Shown in pieces: positions 52,975 through 62,011 of a stretch of DNA of 64,000 bases. This stretch comes from an uncultured Phascolarctobacterium sp. (GTDB lineage Bacteria > Bacillota > Negativicutes > Acidaminococcales > Acidaminococcaceae). Numbering within the stretch: position 1 is the stretch's first letter; every line of letters starts with the position of its first letter. The DNA lies in contig URXU01000007.1 in NCBI GenBank assembly GCA_900552005.1, forward strand, positions 8,922 to 72,921, written 5' to 3'. The notes under the pieces are model-generated. The model saw only the letters and a list, made by a program, of their open reading frames with translations, made no database searches and was not told where the DNA came from. The translations under genes and the position numbers were made by a program.

Positions 52975-53031
52975 TTATTTTGTCCAACTTTTTGGGTGCA
53001 TATCAAATGCAGAAGGTTTTTGTTTTAGGTA

Positions 53032-54708
53032 TTATTTTGTCTCAGGAACTTTAAGTACTGCGCCGGTTGCAGCAGAAGTTACCAAGGCTGCATAACGTGC
53101 TAAATAGCCGGATTTTACTTTTGGCGGCGGGCAAACCCAATTTTTGCGGCGTTCAGCCAGCTCAGCATCAGAGAGCTTAACATTCAGAGTACGATTAGGA
53201 ATATCTATTTCAATGATATCACCGTCCTGAATCAGAGCGATATTGCCGCCTTCGCGTGCTTCAGGAGAAATATGACCTATGCAGGCGCCTCTGGTAGCGC
53301 CGGAGAAGCGTCCATCTGTAAGCAGCGCAACGTCTTTGTCAAGTCCCATACCGGCAAGAACAGATGTGGGATTGAGCATTTCGCGCATGCCGGGGCCGCC
53401 TTTAGGTCCTTCATAACGAATAACCACAACGTCGCCTTTTTCAATCTTTTTACCGCAGATAGCAGCGATAGCTTCATCTTCAGAATTAAAAACTTTGGCA
53501 GGACCGGTATGCTTGAGCATTTCTTCGGCAACGGCACTTTCTTTAACAACACTGCATTCAGGAGCGATGTTGCCTTTCAAAACAGCAATGCCGCCGGTTT
53601 TGCGATAAGGATCTTCGACAGAATGGATAACATCAGGACGGGTAATGACAGCGTCTTTAATTACCTGACCGATGGTTTTGCCGGTAACTGTAAGGCAGGA
53701 TTTACTGATGAGTTTAAGTTTATCCAGTTCGTGCATTACAGCAGGAATACCGCCGGCTTCGTTTAGGTCGATGATATGATGGGTACCGCCGGGACTGAGT
53801 TTGGTCAGATAAGGAGTTTTCTTACTGATTTTGTCAAAAAGATCAAGCGGCAGTTCAACGCCTGCTTCGTGAGCAATAGCCGGCAGATGCAGAGCAGTAT
53901 TGGAAGAACCGCCGATGGCCATATCTACGGTGATGGCATTTTTAAAGGCTTTCAAAGTCATGATATCACGCGGACAAATATTCTTCTTCAACAATTCCAT
54001 AACCGTCATGCCTGCATGCTTAGCCAGTGCAATGCGGGCCCCGTTAAAAGCAGCCGGAATAGTGCCGTTGCCGGGCAAGCCCATACCGAGCACTTCTGTC
54101 AGGCAGTTCATGGTATTGGCGGTGAACAGACCGGAGCAGCTGCCGCAGCCCGGGCAGGCCGCATGTTCAATTTCAGATAACTGGCATTTATCAATTTGTC
54201 CGGATTCAAAGCGGCCGGCAGCTTCAAAAACTGTGGAAACACTGATGTCTTTGCCGTTTAAACGACCGGGAAGCATCGGACCGCCGCTGACAACAACTGT
54301 AGGAATATTTAAACGTGCGGCTGCCATAAGCATGCCGGGGACAATTTTATCACAGTTTGGAATAAGAACCAGACCGTCAAACGCATGACCGTTGGCTACG
54401 GCCTCAATGCTGTCGGCAATCAGTTCACGACTGGCCAGGGGATATTTCATACCGTCATGACCCATGGCAATACCATCACAAATACCGATAGCAGGTACTT
54501 CAATAGGAGTGCCGCCTGCTTCCAATATGCCGTATTTGACAGCCTTGGCAATGGTATCAAGGTGCATGTGACCAGGAATAATTTCATTTTGAGCATTAAC
54601 TACGCCAATGAGCGGTTTTTTTAATTCTTCTTCTGTATAACCCATGGCATAAAATAATGAACGATGGGCTGCACGCGTAGAGCCCTTTTTTACTTCTGTA
54701 CTTCGCAT
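53032..54708 (-). CDS. ilvD: dihydroxy-acid dehydratase
   Basis: Fe-S dehydratase giving the 2-keto acids for valine, isoleucine and pantothenate. It is 558 residues. Cluster cysteines are seen in PNCDKIVPG and HAACPGCGSCSG; RAAHRSLFYAMG and GRFSGATRGACIGHISPEA are also typical. No other ilv gene is nearby and I see no T-box in its leader. Its promoter is at 54761-54789. Confidence 0.97.
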   Translation of the reverse strand: MRSTEVKKGSTRAAHRSLFYAMGYTEEELKKPLIGVVNAQNEIIPGHMHLDTIAKAVKYGILEAGGTPIEVPAIGICDGIAMGHDGMKYPLASRELIADSIEAVANGHAFDGLVLIPNCDKIVPGMLMAAARLNIPTVVVSGGPMLPGRLNGKDISVSTVFEAAGRFESGQIDKCQLSEIEHAACPGCGSCSGLFTANTMNCLTEVLGMGLPGNGTIPAAFNGARIALAKHAGMTVMELLKKNICPRDIMTLKAFKNAITVDMAIGGSSNTALHLPAIAHEAGVELPLDLFDKISKKTPYLTKLSPGGTHHIIDLNEAGGIPAVMHELDKLKLISKSCLTVTGKTIGQVIKDAVITRPDVIHSVEDPYRKTGGIAVLKGNIAPECSVVKESAVAEEMLKHTGPAKVFNSEDEAIAAICGKKIEKGDVVVIRYEGPKGGPGMREMLNPTSVLAGMGLDKDVALLTDGRFSGATRGACIGHISPEAREGGNIALIQDGDIIEIDIPNRTLNVKLSDAELAERRKNWVCPPPKVKSGYLARYAALVTSAATGAVLKVPETK

Positions 54709-54760
54709 TTTTTGAACCTCTTTCCCTTAAATAAAAAACTTAATTTTTGAAATTATTAAG

Positions 54761-54789
54761 ATTTTACTTTTTTTTATGATAAATGTCAA
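54761..54789 (-). promoter_or_regulatory. ilvD promoter
   Basis: On the minus strand: TTGACA (54784-54789), 17 bases, TAAAAT (54761-54766). Confidence 0.75.
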
Positions 54790-54957
54790 TTTTACTTGCG
54801 GTATTTACAATATATGGAAGAAAAGTATAAAAAAATTAACACTATTATTATTTTCCTGACAAAATATTTCATGGATTTTTCACTCGCAAAAAACACAACT
54901 TATTATATAATATAAAGCAGAAGTGCAAATATCATTTTAGATAAAGAGGTGCATATT

Positions 54958-55902
54958 ATGGAAACTAAATTAACAAAGCTTTTAGGTATCAAATATCCTA
55001 TTATCCAGGGCGGTATGGCGTGGACTTCTGATGCAGTTTTGGCTGCAGCTGTTTCCAATGCCGGCGGTGCTGGTATTATCGGCAGCGGTGGTCGTACTAC
55101 CGAATGGACCAGAGATGAAGTACGCAAGGCTAAGACCCTTACTGATAAACCTTTTGGTGTCAATGTTATGCTGATGGCGCCTAATATTGCTGATATTATT
55201 GATATGCTGTGCGAGGAAAAGGTAGCTTTTGTTACTTTGGGTGCAGGCAATCCGGTACCGCATATTGAAAAATTCCATAATGCCGGTATTAAAGTTATTC
55301 CGGTTGTACCAAATGTTAAACTGGCTAAACGCATTGAAGCAGCCGGCGCTGACGCACTGGTTGTTGAAGGCATGGAAGCAGGCGGTCATGTTGGCCAGCA
55401 GACTACAATGGCATTAATGGAAAATGTTCTGCCGCAGATTACCAAAATTCCGGTACTGGTTGCCGGCGGTATTTCTGATGGACGTGCTTTGGCAGCAGCG
55501 CTGCTGATGGGCGCTGAAGGCGTGCAGATTGGCTCCCGTTTCCTTTTGACTACTGAATGCCCGGCGCATCCGGCCGCTAAGCAGGCTATTATTGATGCTA
55601 CGGATACCGACAGTACCGTAACCGGTTTCAGCAGAGGTCATGGTGTACGTTGCCTGAAAAATGCCTTTACTCAGAAGTTTTCTGAAAGAGAAATCAGTGG
55701 TGCGTCCCAGGACGAACTGAATGCCATGGGTACCGGCACTAATAAACGCGGTATTATGGAAGGCGATATTGTTGATGGTACCGTTATGGTTGGTCAAAGC
55801 TTGAACGTATTGAATGATATTCTCCCCTGCAAAGATGTTGTTGAACGTATTATGGCAGAAGCGCAGGCTGCTGTAGAACATATAAAAAGTATCAAATTCT
55901 AA
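54958..55902 (+). CDS. fabK: enoyl-ACP reductase II (FabK), nitronate monooxygenase fold
   Basis: An FMN TIM-barrel protein of 314 residues. It is very like streptococcal FabK: LTKLLGIKYPIIQGGMAW, DKPFGVNVML, GAGNP, VEGMEAGGHVG, VLVAGGISDGR, GAEGVQIGSRF and the ending GQSL. FabK reduces enoyl-ACP in fatty acid elongation; related nitronate monooxygenases are the alternative. ATG 54958 follows AAAGAGGTG. A TATAAT lies at 54906-54911. No fatty acid genes adjoin it. Confidence 0.85.
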   Translation: METKLTKLLGIKYPIIQGGMAWTSDAVLAAAVSNAGGAGIIGSGGRTTEWTRDEVRKAKTLTDKPFGVNVMLMAPNIADIIDMLCEEKVAFVTLGAGNPVPHIEKFHNAGIKVIPVVPNVKLAKRIEAAGADALVVEGMEAGGHVGQQTTMALMENVLPQITKIPVLVAGGISDGRALAAALLMGAEGVQIGSRFLLTTECPAHPAAKQAIIDATDTDSTVTGFSRGHGVRCLKNAFTQKFSEREISGASQDELNAMGTGTNKRGIMEGDIVDGTVMVGQSLNVLNDILPCKDVVERIMAEAQAAVEHIKSIKF

Positions 55903-55930
55903 GTTTTAGCTTATAAATAAACTGAAATTA

Positions 55931-55984
55931 AAAACCTCCTTTGATATGGTAATGAAAAATTACCTGTTATCAAAGGAGGTTTTG
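55931..55984. terminator. long bidirectional terminator, fabK and nadE
   Basis: AAAACCTCCTTTGATA (55931-55946) pairs with TATCAAAGGAGGTTTT; inside, GGTAAT pairs with ATTACC. It lies between convergent genes and has A- and T-runs on both flanks. Confidence 0.88.
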
Positions 55985-55993
55985 TTTTGATTT

Positions 55994-57886
55994 TTAGCGC
56001 AGCAGCTTTTCTTTTAACTGATAATATTCTCTTGAAAAATAGGGGGAGAGCTGCGCTTCGCGATGATCGTAACCAAAGGCGCGTTTACTGAGAGAAATTA
56101 TGGGCGGAGCCTGAATGCGTTTGGCAACGGCAAAACCGCTGAATAGTTTCCACCAGCGTTCCAGGTCATCAATTAAATTAATAGGTGCAGCAAATATTTG
56201 ACTGATAATATCATTTTTGCAGCCAAGTTTGGCTGCAAGACAACCGTCAACGTACCAGCGCAGTATATCGGCAGGTGTTATTTTGTGCCAGCGTTCAACG
56301 AAAGCCCGGAAAAGATAATCATGATATTCATAAATCAGCGGGTCGCCGCCGGTACCGACAGTTTGAGCCGCTGAAAGCTCCGCACTGGGACGAATGGTAA
56401 AAATTTCCTCAGGAATAACTTCTTGGCAGAAAACATTGCTATTCAAATAACGGCCGAGTGCATAGACCTGGTATTTCCATAAATCCCCGATCATTGCCAC
56501 GGCACCGCAGATGTCACCGTAAAAAGTTGCATAACCGACGGTTATTTCTGCTTTATTGGAGTTACAGGAAAAAGCTCCGCCGAAGGCAGCGGCAGCGGCC
56601 GCAATAATTCTTGCTCCGCGGTCGCGGGCCTGGATGTTTTCTTTATGAATAGGTGCAAGCTGTAAGTTGAAGGTTTGCTGATTCCGATAGTCCGTTATGG
56701 GCGTGGCGGTAAGCTGATTTTCAGTATGCAGGCAGCTTGCAGAAATAGGTATAACGGCATATTTGCTTTGCAGTGCATGAGCCAGCTTCTGGGCAATATT
56801 TTTTGTAGCCGCAGAATTGTACTGAGATGGAAGATTTAGCAGCAGTACATTTTCCGGCCCTAAAATATCTGTATACATGGCCGCAGTGACTGCCGAATCA
56901 ATACCGCCGGATAACCCGATAGTCATTTTATGTATGCCGCATTGCTGCAAAAATTTTTCAGTTCCGTAGCGCAGCGTGCGATAGATAATTTCTGTTTCGT
57001 TTGCACAAGTTTCGGGCTGCTGGTTAGATGTGATTGCTCCCGTGACGGTGTTCCAGGTAAGTTCCAGCAAGGAATCTTTGAACATGGGCAAAGACGCAGT
57101 AAGCAGACCCTGCTTATTATAAACACAGGAAGACCCGTCATAGGTATAAATATTTTTGCCGTTATTTTGAATGCCTACATTATTGCAATATACTAACGGT
57201 ACTTTACCATGTCGTGATTGTTCAGCAAATAAGTGATTGCGTTTTTTATTTTTACCTAATGTATAAGGGGAGCAGGAAAGATTGCAGAGCAAACCAGCCT
57301 GTTTGTCCGCTAAAAGCGCAGGAATGTTCACGGTATAGTTGTCAGTCCAGCCGTCTTCGCATAACATAACGCCTAATTTAATCGTTTCTTGACCAATAGT
57401 AAGACTTACTGGCTGCAGAATATCATTGATATTGGCATGTTCCTCGCTGCATAATTTTTGCAGGCTGTAGAAATATCGGGCATCGTCAAACTCCCGATAA
57501 TTGGGCAGTGAATTTTTGATGATAAAATTACGGCCCATATATCCTGGCAGCAGTTTACCATTTTGGCAAATATAGGCGGCGTTATATTTACGGATACGGC
57601 CGTCTTCATTTAATTTACCGGCTTCTGCGGCAACATTGCCGAAAATAATACAGATTCCCTGAGATTGGGCTGTGATCTGTTCTGCATAATACTGGCAGTC
57701 ATCAAGAAATGTCTGCTGCTCCCATAAATCACCGATCAGATAACCGGGAAGACACATTTCCGGCAAGACAAGAATATCGGCCTGCCTGGCTTTGGCTGCG
57801 GCAATAAGTGTCTGTATTTTTTTATAATTTAAGTCCGGGCGGCCGGGGATTACCTCCATCTGACCGCAGATAATCTTAATAAGCAC
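55994..57886 (-). CDS. nadE: glutamine-dependent NAD+ synthetase
   Basis: Makes NAD+ from nicotinate adenine dinucleotide using glutamine as amide donor. It is 630 residues. Residues 1-270 form the nitrilase-like glutaminase, with the catalytic Glu in LPEMCLPGY and Cys in LCEDGW. The rest is the synthetase with the P-loop GLSGGIDSAVTAAM. The GTG start at 57886 has AAGAGGTG upstream. It is back-to-back with ybaK. Confidence 0.95.
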   Translation of the reverse strand: MLIKIICGQMEVIPGRPDLNYKKIQTLIAAAKARQADILVLPEMCLPGYLIGDLWEQQTFLDDCQYYAEQITAQSQGICIIFGNVAAEAGKLNEDGRIRKYNAAYICQNGKLLPGYMGRNFIIKNSLPNYREFDDARYFYSLQKLCSEEHANINDILQPVSLTIGQETIKLGVMLCEDGWTDNYTVNIPALLADKQAGLLCNLSCSPYTLGKNKKRNHLFAEQSRHGKVPLVYCNNVGIQNNGKNIYTYDGSSCVYNKQGLLTASLPMFKDSLLELTWNTVTGAITSNQQPETCANETEIIYRTLRYGTEKFLQQCGIHKMTIGLSGGIDSAVTAAMYTDILGPENVLLLNLPSQYNSAATKNIAQKLAHALQSKYAVIPISASCLHTENQLTATPITDYRNQQTFNLQLAPIHKENIQARDRGARIIAAAAAAFGGAFSCNSNKAEITVGYATFYGDICGAVAMIGDLWKYQVYALGRYLNSNVFCQEVIPEEIFTIRPSAELSAAQTVGTGGDPLIYEYHDYLFRAFVERWHKITPADILRWYVDGCLAAKLGCKNDIISQIFAAPINLIDDLERWWKLFSGFAVAKRIQAPPIISLSKRAFGYDHREAQLSPYFSREYYQLKEKLLR

Positions 57887-57928
57887 TTAAGGCACCTCTT
57901 TAAGTTGCATTCGTTAAGCTATGATGAT

Positions 57929-57957
57929 ATTATAGCAGAGAAGAAATGATTGTGCCA
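57929..57957 (-). promoter_or_regulatory. nadE promoter (extended -10)
   Basis: On the minus strand TGCTATAAT (57929-57937), with a weak TGGCAC 17 bases upstream. Confidence 0.5.
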
Positions 57958-57977
57958 CTTTAGAGGAGGGGTTTAAA

Positions 57978-58463
57978 GTGAAACATAATAAAAAAACTAA
58001 TGCTGCAAGAAAATTAGATGATTTAAAAATAGATTATCAGCTGATGGAATACGCAGTTGACGAAGAACATCTGGATGCGGTGCATGCGGCTGCGTCCATA
58101 GGTATGCCGGCAGATCAGATTTTTAAAACCCTGGTAGTAAGAGGTGACAAACATGGCGTTATGTTTGCCGTTATTCCTGGTGATGGAGAATTAGATCTTA
58201 AAGAATTAGCCAAGGTAAGTGGCAATAAACGGGCGGAATTGGTACCATTAAAGGAAGTATTGCCGCTGACAGGTTATATCCGCGGAGGCTGTTCACCTTT
58301 GGGCGCCAAAAAAGCTTATCCGGTTTTTATGGATGCAAGCAGTAATAAATGGGAAAAAATTGCAATCAGCGCCGGACAGCGCGGTATGCAGATTCTTGCG
58401 TCTCCGCAGGATTTACAGCGTGCAACTCAGGCTGTTGTCGCACCACTGATTTTTAAGAAATAG
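57978..58463 (+). CDS. ybaK: Cys-tRNA(Pro)/Cys-tRNA(Cys) deacylase YbaK
   Basis: Hydrolyses tRNA(Pro) wrongly charged with cysteine. It is 161 residues, with the family motifs FKTLVVRGD, FAVIPGDGELDLKELAK, GYIRGGCSPLGAKK (Gly/Cys loop) and ISAGQRGMQI. The GTG start at 57978 follows GAGGAGGG. Confidence 0.93.
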   Translation: MKHNKKTNAARKLDDLKIDYQLMEYAVDEEHLDAVHAAASIGMPADQIFKTLVVRGDKHGVMFAVIPGDGELDLKELAKVSGNKRAELVPLKEVLPLTGYIRGGCSPLGAKKAYPVFMDASSNKWEKIAISAGQRGMQILASPQDLQRATQAVVAPLIFKK

Positions 58464-58473
58464 TAATATTTAC

Positions 58474-58502
58474 TTGTTGCCATTAAAAAAATATGCTATT
58501 AT
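58474..58502 (+). promoter_or_regulatory. thrC promoter
   Basis: TTGTTG at 58474-58479, 17 bases ending in TGC, then TATTAT at 58497-58502 (extended -10). Confidence 0.5.
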
Positions 58503-58575
58503 GCAAGTATGAGTGTAAAGATTTACATTCAAATGTCTGTCTGAATTACATATCAGTGAAAGTGGGTTGGATAAA

Positions 58576-60066
58576 ATGTTATTTGTAAGTACGCGCGGCA
58601 AAACCGATCTGGTATCATCCGCACATGCTATTACCCGTGGCCTGGCTGCTGATGGCGGGCTATTTGTACCGCAGCATTTTCCCAAAATGCGTTTAAGTGA
58701 TATTAAGGCTATGCAGAACAAGCCTTATACGGAAAGGGCAATAGATATTTTATGTCAGTTTTTAACTGATTACAGTGAAGATGAGCTGCGTGAATGTGTG
58801 CAGCAGGCATACGCCATTGAAAAATTTGGCGGTGAACCTGTCCCTTTAGTTAAGGTAAATGATAATACTGCTGTTTTGGAATTGTGGCATGGACCTACTT
58901 CAGCCTTTAAGGATATGGCGCTGCAGCTGCTGCCGCATCTTTTAACGCGTGCCATCACCAAAACAGGTGAAAAAAATAAGGTGATTATTTTAGTAGCGAC
59001 TTCCGGCGACACCGGTAAAGCGGCTTTGGAAGGTTTTGCCGATGTGGAAGATACTGAAATTATCGTATTTTATCCCAGTGAAGGTGTCAGCGATATCCAA
59101 AAACAGCAGATGATTACCCAGACTGGTAAGAATGTGCGCGTATTTGGGATAGAAGGTAATTTTGACGATGCGCAAAAAGGAGTTAAGGAAATCTTCGGTG
59201 ATGCCGCACTTGGTGATGAATTAGCAGAGAAAGGCTATGTTTTTTCTTCAGCTAATTCTATTAACTGGGGCCGGCTGGTACCACAAATAGTATATTATTT
59301 CAGTGCCTATGCCGATGCAGTAAAAAAAGGTTACATAGAAGCGGGTCAGCCCGTTAATTTTGTGGTTCCGACAGGTAATTTCGGCAATATTTTAGCCGGT
59401 TACTATGCAAAACTTATGGGGCTGCCGGTAGAAAGACTGCTGTGTGCTTCCAACAGTAATAATGTTCTTACAGACTTTATTAATACAGGCATTTATGACC
59501 GCCGCCGCGATTTTTACAAGACAATTTCTCCGTCCATGGATATTTTGGTATCCAGTAACTTGGAACGTTTGCTTTATAATATTACCGATAACAATGCTGA
59601 GAAAGTTACCGAATATATGAACAGCCTAAATAATGAAGGTAATTATAAAGTTGATTCCGATGATTTGAAAAAAATTCAGAGTCAATTTTTCGGCGCTTGG
59701 GTAGATGAACTGGAAACGAAGGAAGCTATTGGCCGGATCTATAATGATTATAAATATTTAATGGATACCCATACTGCTGTGGCTTGGCGTACACTGGAAA
59801 AATATCGCTTGCTGACTGACGATGATTGTTTCAGCATTGTTTTATCAACAGCAAGTCCTTATAAGTTCTGCAACAGTGTTCTGGAGGCATTGGATAATCA
59901 GCCTCTGAAAGAGCAGGATGCTTTTATTTTGCTGCATAAACTGCATGAGCAGACAGGTACGGAAATTCCTCCCAAAATGCTGGAACTGGAGCATTTGCCC
60001 GTGCTGCATCAGCAAGTTATTGAAGTGAACGAAATGAAACAGGCAATCATGAAAAATCTGCTTTAA
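58576..60066 (+). CDS. thrC: threonine synthase
   Basis: PLP enzyme converting O-phosphohomoserine to threonine. It is 496 residues from ATG 58576, of the long E. coli/yeast-like type. The PLP lysine lies in GPTSAFKDMALQL. Other marks are ATSGDTGKAALEGF, SSANSINWGRL and PTGNFGNILAGYYAK. The in-frame TTG at 58567 is less likely. No hom or thrB gene adjoins it. Confidence 0.95.
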   Translation: MLFVSTRGKTDLVSSAHAITRGLAADGGLFVPQHFPKMRLSDIKAMQNKPYTERAIDILCQFLTDYSEDELRECVQQAYAIEKFGGEPVPLVKVNDNTAVLELWHGPTSAFKDMALQLLPHLLTRAITKTGEKNKVIILVATSGDTGKAALEGFADVEDTEIIVFYPSEGVSDIQKQQMITQTGKNVRVFGIEGNFDDAQKGVKEIFGDAALGDELAEKGYVFSSANSINWGRLVPQIVYYFSAYADAVKKGYIEAGQPVNFVVPTGNFGNILAGYYAKLMGLPVERLLCASNSNNVLTDFINTGIYDRRRDFYKTISPSMDILVSSNLERLLYNITDNNAEKVTEYMNSLNNEGNYKVDSDDLKKIQSQFFGAWVDELETKEAIGRIYNDYKYLMDTHTAVAWRTLEKYRLLTDDDCFSIVLSTASPYKFCNSVLEALDNQPLKEQDAFILLHKLHEQTGTEIPPKMLELEHLPVLHQQVIEVNEMKQAIMKNLL

Positions 60067-60068
60067 TT

Positions 60069-60108
60069 AAAAAAGACCGTTGATATAATTATGTCAACGG
60101 TCTTTTTT
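60069..60108. terminator. bidirectional terminator, thrC and pepF
   Basis: AAAAGACCGTTGA pairs with TCAACGGTCTTTT, with an A-run before and a T-run after. Confidence 0.88.
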
Positions 60109-60116
60109 GTTTGGCT

Positions 60117-61937
60117 TTACTTACTCAATAAATTTTTTAACTCCTGAACTTTTTCGGCAAATTTCTGCAGGGTTACGGTTACGGGCTGAGGTGTATTCAG
60201 ATCTACACCGGCCTGTTTGAGAATATTAAGGGAATAATCGCTGCCGCCTGCATGCAGGAAGCCGAGATATTTTTCTACGGCACCGGGCTCTTTATTTAAA
60301 ATTGCCGTAGCAAAAGCTGTTGCTGCAGAATAGCCGGTAGCGTATTTATAAACATAAAAAGGTGTGTAAAAATGGGGAATACGGGACCATTCGCTGGCCA
60401 GCTCATTGTCAACGGTCAAGGCCTCACCATAATAACGCTGATTGATTTTTAGCCAGTAGTTTTCCAGTTTTTCTGCTTGCAGTGAACGTCCGGCAGATAT
60501 TTCGCTGTGGATATATTTTTCAAATTCGGCAAATTGTACCTGACGATAGACAGTGGTGCGTACGGCTTCTAAAAATTGATTGAGCAGATAAATTTTCTGT
60601 TCGGCAGAGGCGTTTTGCAAAGTATGTTCCAGAAGCAAAATTTCATTAGTTGTAGAAGCAACTTCAGCACAGAAAATAGTATAATCGGAATTAACATAAT
60701 CTTGACTTTGACTGCTGAAATAGCTGTGCATAGCATGTCCCATCTCATGAGCGAGTGTCGAAATACTGTTGTAGCGGCGTTGATAATTTAACAATACGAA
60801 GGGATGCACTCCGTAAACACCCCAAGAGTATGCACCGGAGCGTTTGCCTTTGTTTTCGTAAATGTCAATCCAGCCGCCGGTAAGTCCGTGTTTTAAGGTG
60901 GCAATATATTCTTCGCCCAATGGGTTTAGGGCGTCGATTACTTTTTTACAGGCTTCTTCGAAGCTGCAGGCCAAACTTTCTCCGGCGGCAGAAAGCGGCA
61001 TATAAATATCGTAGGCATGCAGTTCAGCATAACCTAAGGCCGTCTTTTTCAGCTGCATGTAATCATGAAGGGCGTCCAGATTATCATTGACGGTTTTAAT
61101 AAGACCGTCATACAGGGATGCCGGAATATTTTCTTCTGCCAGACTTGCAGTCATGGTATCAGGAAATTTATGGGCGCAGGCGTAAAAATTGCTGCTGCGG
61201 CAGCAGCCTGTAAGCGTAGCTGCCAAAGTATTACGGTAATTATGATATGTATTCATCAGATTACAGAAGGAATTTTTACGTAAAGTACGGTCTGAGGAAG
61301 TCATGTTCAATAAATAAGTGCCTTCACTTACAGGGACATCCTTGCCCTGAGCGTCTTTGGCCGGGGGAAATTGCATATCTGCGCTGACCAGCGCCCGGAA
61401 AGAGGCAGCGGCTGATGAAGTTGCCAGCCGGCTTTTGGACAGCAGTTCTTCTTCTGGGCCGGAAAGAACATGTTCAGCAAGACGCGTAAGATTTTCCAAA
61501 TAAAAAGTATATTTTTTTAAGGGTTCTTCTTCAGTAAGCATGGCTTTGAGAAGATTTTTATCTAAGGCAAGAATTTCCGGTTCGATAAAGGAAACCGCGT
61601 TATTATATGCAGCCAGTAAACTTTCAGCTTCACCGGTGAGGGCCTGAAAACGTGGATCAGCATTATCAGCGTCCTGCTGCAGCCGGGCATAAGCATAAAT
61701 TTTTTCTATGGACTGAGCAGCCTGATCACGCAGCTCCAATGCTGCTGCCAGTATTTTCTGGTCATTTAACAGTCCTTTCAGCTTTTGAAGCAAAGGCAGT
61801 TGTTCCCGCAAATTATCACAGGCAGTCTGCCAGGCGGTATCATCAGCATAGATATCGTTTACCTGCCATTTATAAGCAGCGGGAATATCACATCGAAGGG
61901 TGGAACTTCCGTGCTGAGGTGTATTTTTATCAGTCAA
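60117..61937 (-). CDS. pepF: oligoendopeptidase F (M3B)
   Basis: A cytoplasmic zinc peptidase that cuts short peptides. It is 606 residues from a TTG at 61937, which stands 8 bases behind AAGGAG. A longer frame from 61955 would put that site inside the gene. The active site is HEMGHAMHSYF, with the third ligand Glu in FCAEVASTTNE. GAYSWGVYGVHPFVLLNY is typical of the family. Confidence 0.95.
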   Translation of the reverse strand: MTDKNTPQHGSSTLRCDIPAAYKWQVNDIYADDTAWQTACDNLREQLPLLQKLKGLLNDQKILAAALELRDQAAQSIEKIYAYARLQQDADNADPRFQALTGEAESLLAAYNNAVSFIEPEILALDKNLLKAMLTEEEPLKKYTFYLENLTRLAEHVLSGPEEELLSKSRLATSSAAASFRALVSADMQFPPAKDAQGKDVPVSEGTYLLNMTSSDRTLRKNSFCNLMNTYHNYRNTLAATLTGCCRSSNFYACAHKFPDTMTASLAEENIPASLYDGLIKTVNDNLDALHDYMQLKKTALGYAELHAYDIYMPLSAAGESLACSFEEACKKVIDALNPLGEEYIATLKHGLTGGWIDIYENKGKRSGAYSWGVYGVHPFVLLNYQRRYNSISTLAHEMGHAMHSYFSSQSQDYVNSDYTIFCAEVASTTNEILLLEHTLQNASAEQKIYLLNQFLEAVRTTVYRQVQFAEFEKYIHSEISAGRSLQAEKLENYWLKINQRYYGEALTVDNELASEWSRIPHFYTPFYVYKYATGYSAATAFATAILNKEPGAVEKYLGFLHAGGSDYSLNILKQAGVDLNTPQPVTVTLQKFAEKVQELKNLLSK

Positions 61938-61976
61938 TTTTGTCACTCCTTGCAAAAATAAATTTAATACTCTATT

Positions 61977-61985
61977 ATTATAGCA
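61977..61985 (-). promoter_or_regulatory. extended -10 promoter of pepF
   Basis: On the minus strand TGCTATAAT, the same 9 bases as at nadE, 40 bases before the pepF start. No clear -35. Confidence 0.5.
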
Positions 61986-62011
61986 TATGTAAAAAACGGG
62001 AGAGAAAACAG

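Larger units (their letters stand above)
52198..53000 (+). mobile_element. internally deleted IS3-family element
   Basis: An 803-base element with terminal inverted repeats: TGCACCCCAAAAGTTAGAC at 52198-52216 and GTCCAACTTTTTGGGTGCA at 52982-53000, 17 of 19 matching, with TG and CA ends. Inside are remnants of the two transposase genes of an IS150-like IS3 element. About half of a full element (1.3-1.5 kb) is missing, covering the orfA end and the orfB start. I see no target-site duplication. It fills the gap between the adenosyltransferase gene and ilvD. Confidence 0.85.

Noticed and set aside
52167..53008. TATCAAAT on both sides of the IS remnant as a target duplication
   Set aside because: The left copy is about 24 bases away from the element's end, while duplications must adjoin it; likely chance in AT-rich DNA.
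53272..53766. 164-codon plus-strand frame inside ilvD
   Set aside because: Opposite strand of ilvD; no supporting signals.
54709..54957. T-box or other riboswitch in the ilvD-fabK gap
   Set aside because: No T-box sequence (TGGNACC-type) or aptamer signature seen; only AT-rich DNA with promoters.
61652..62011. 120-codon N-terminal extension of the radical SAM gene
   Set aside because: It runs antisense to pepF. The ATG at 62012 has a ribosome site and gives the normal family N-terminus.
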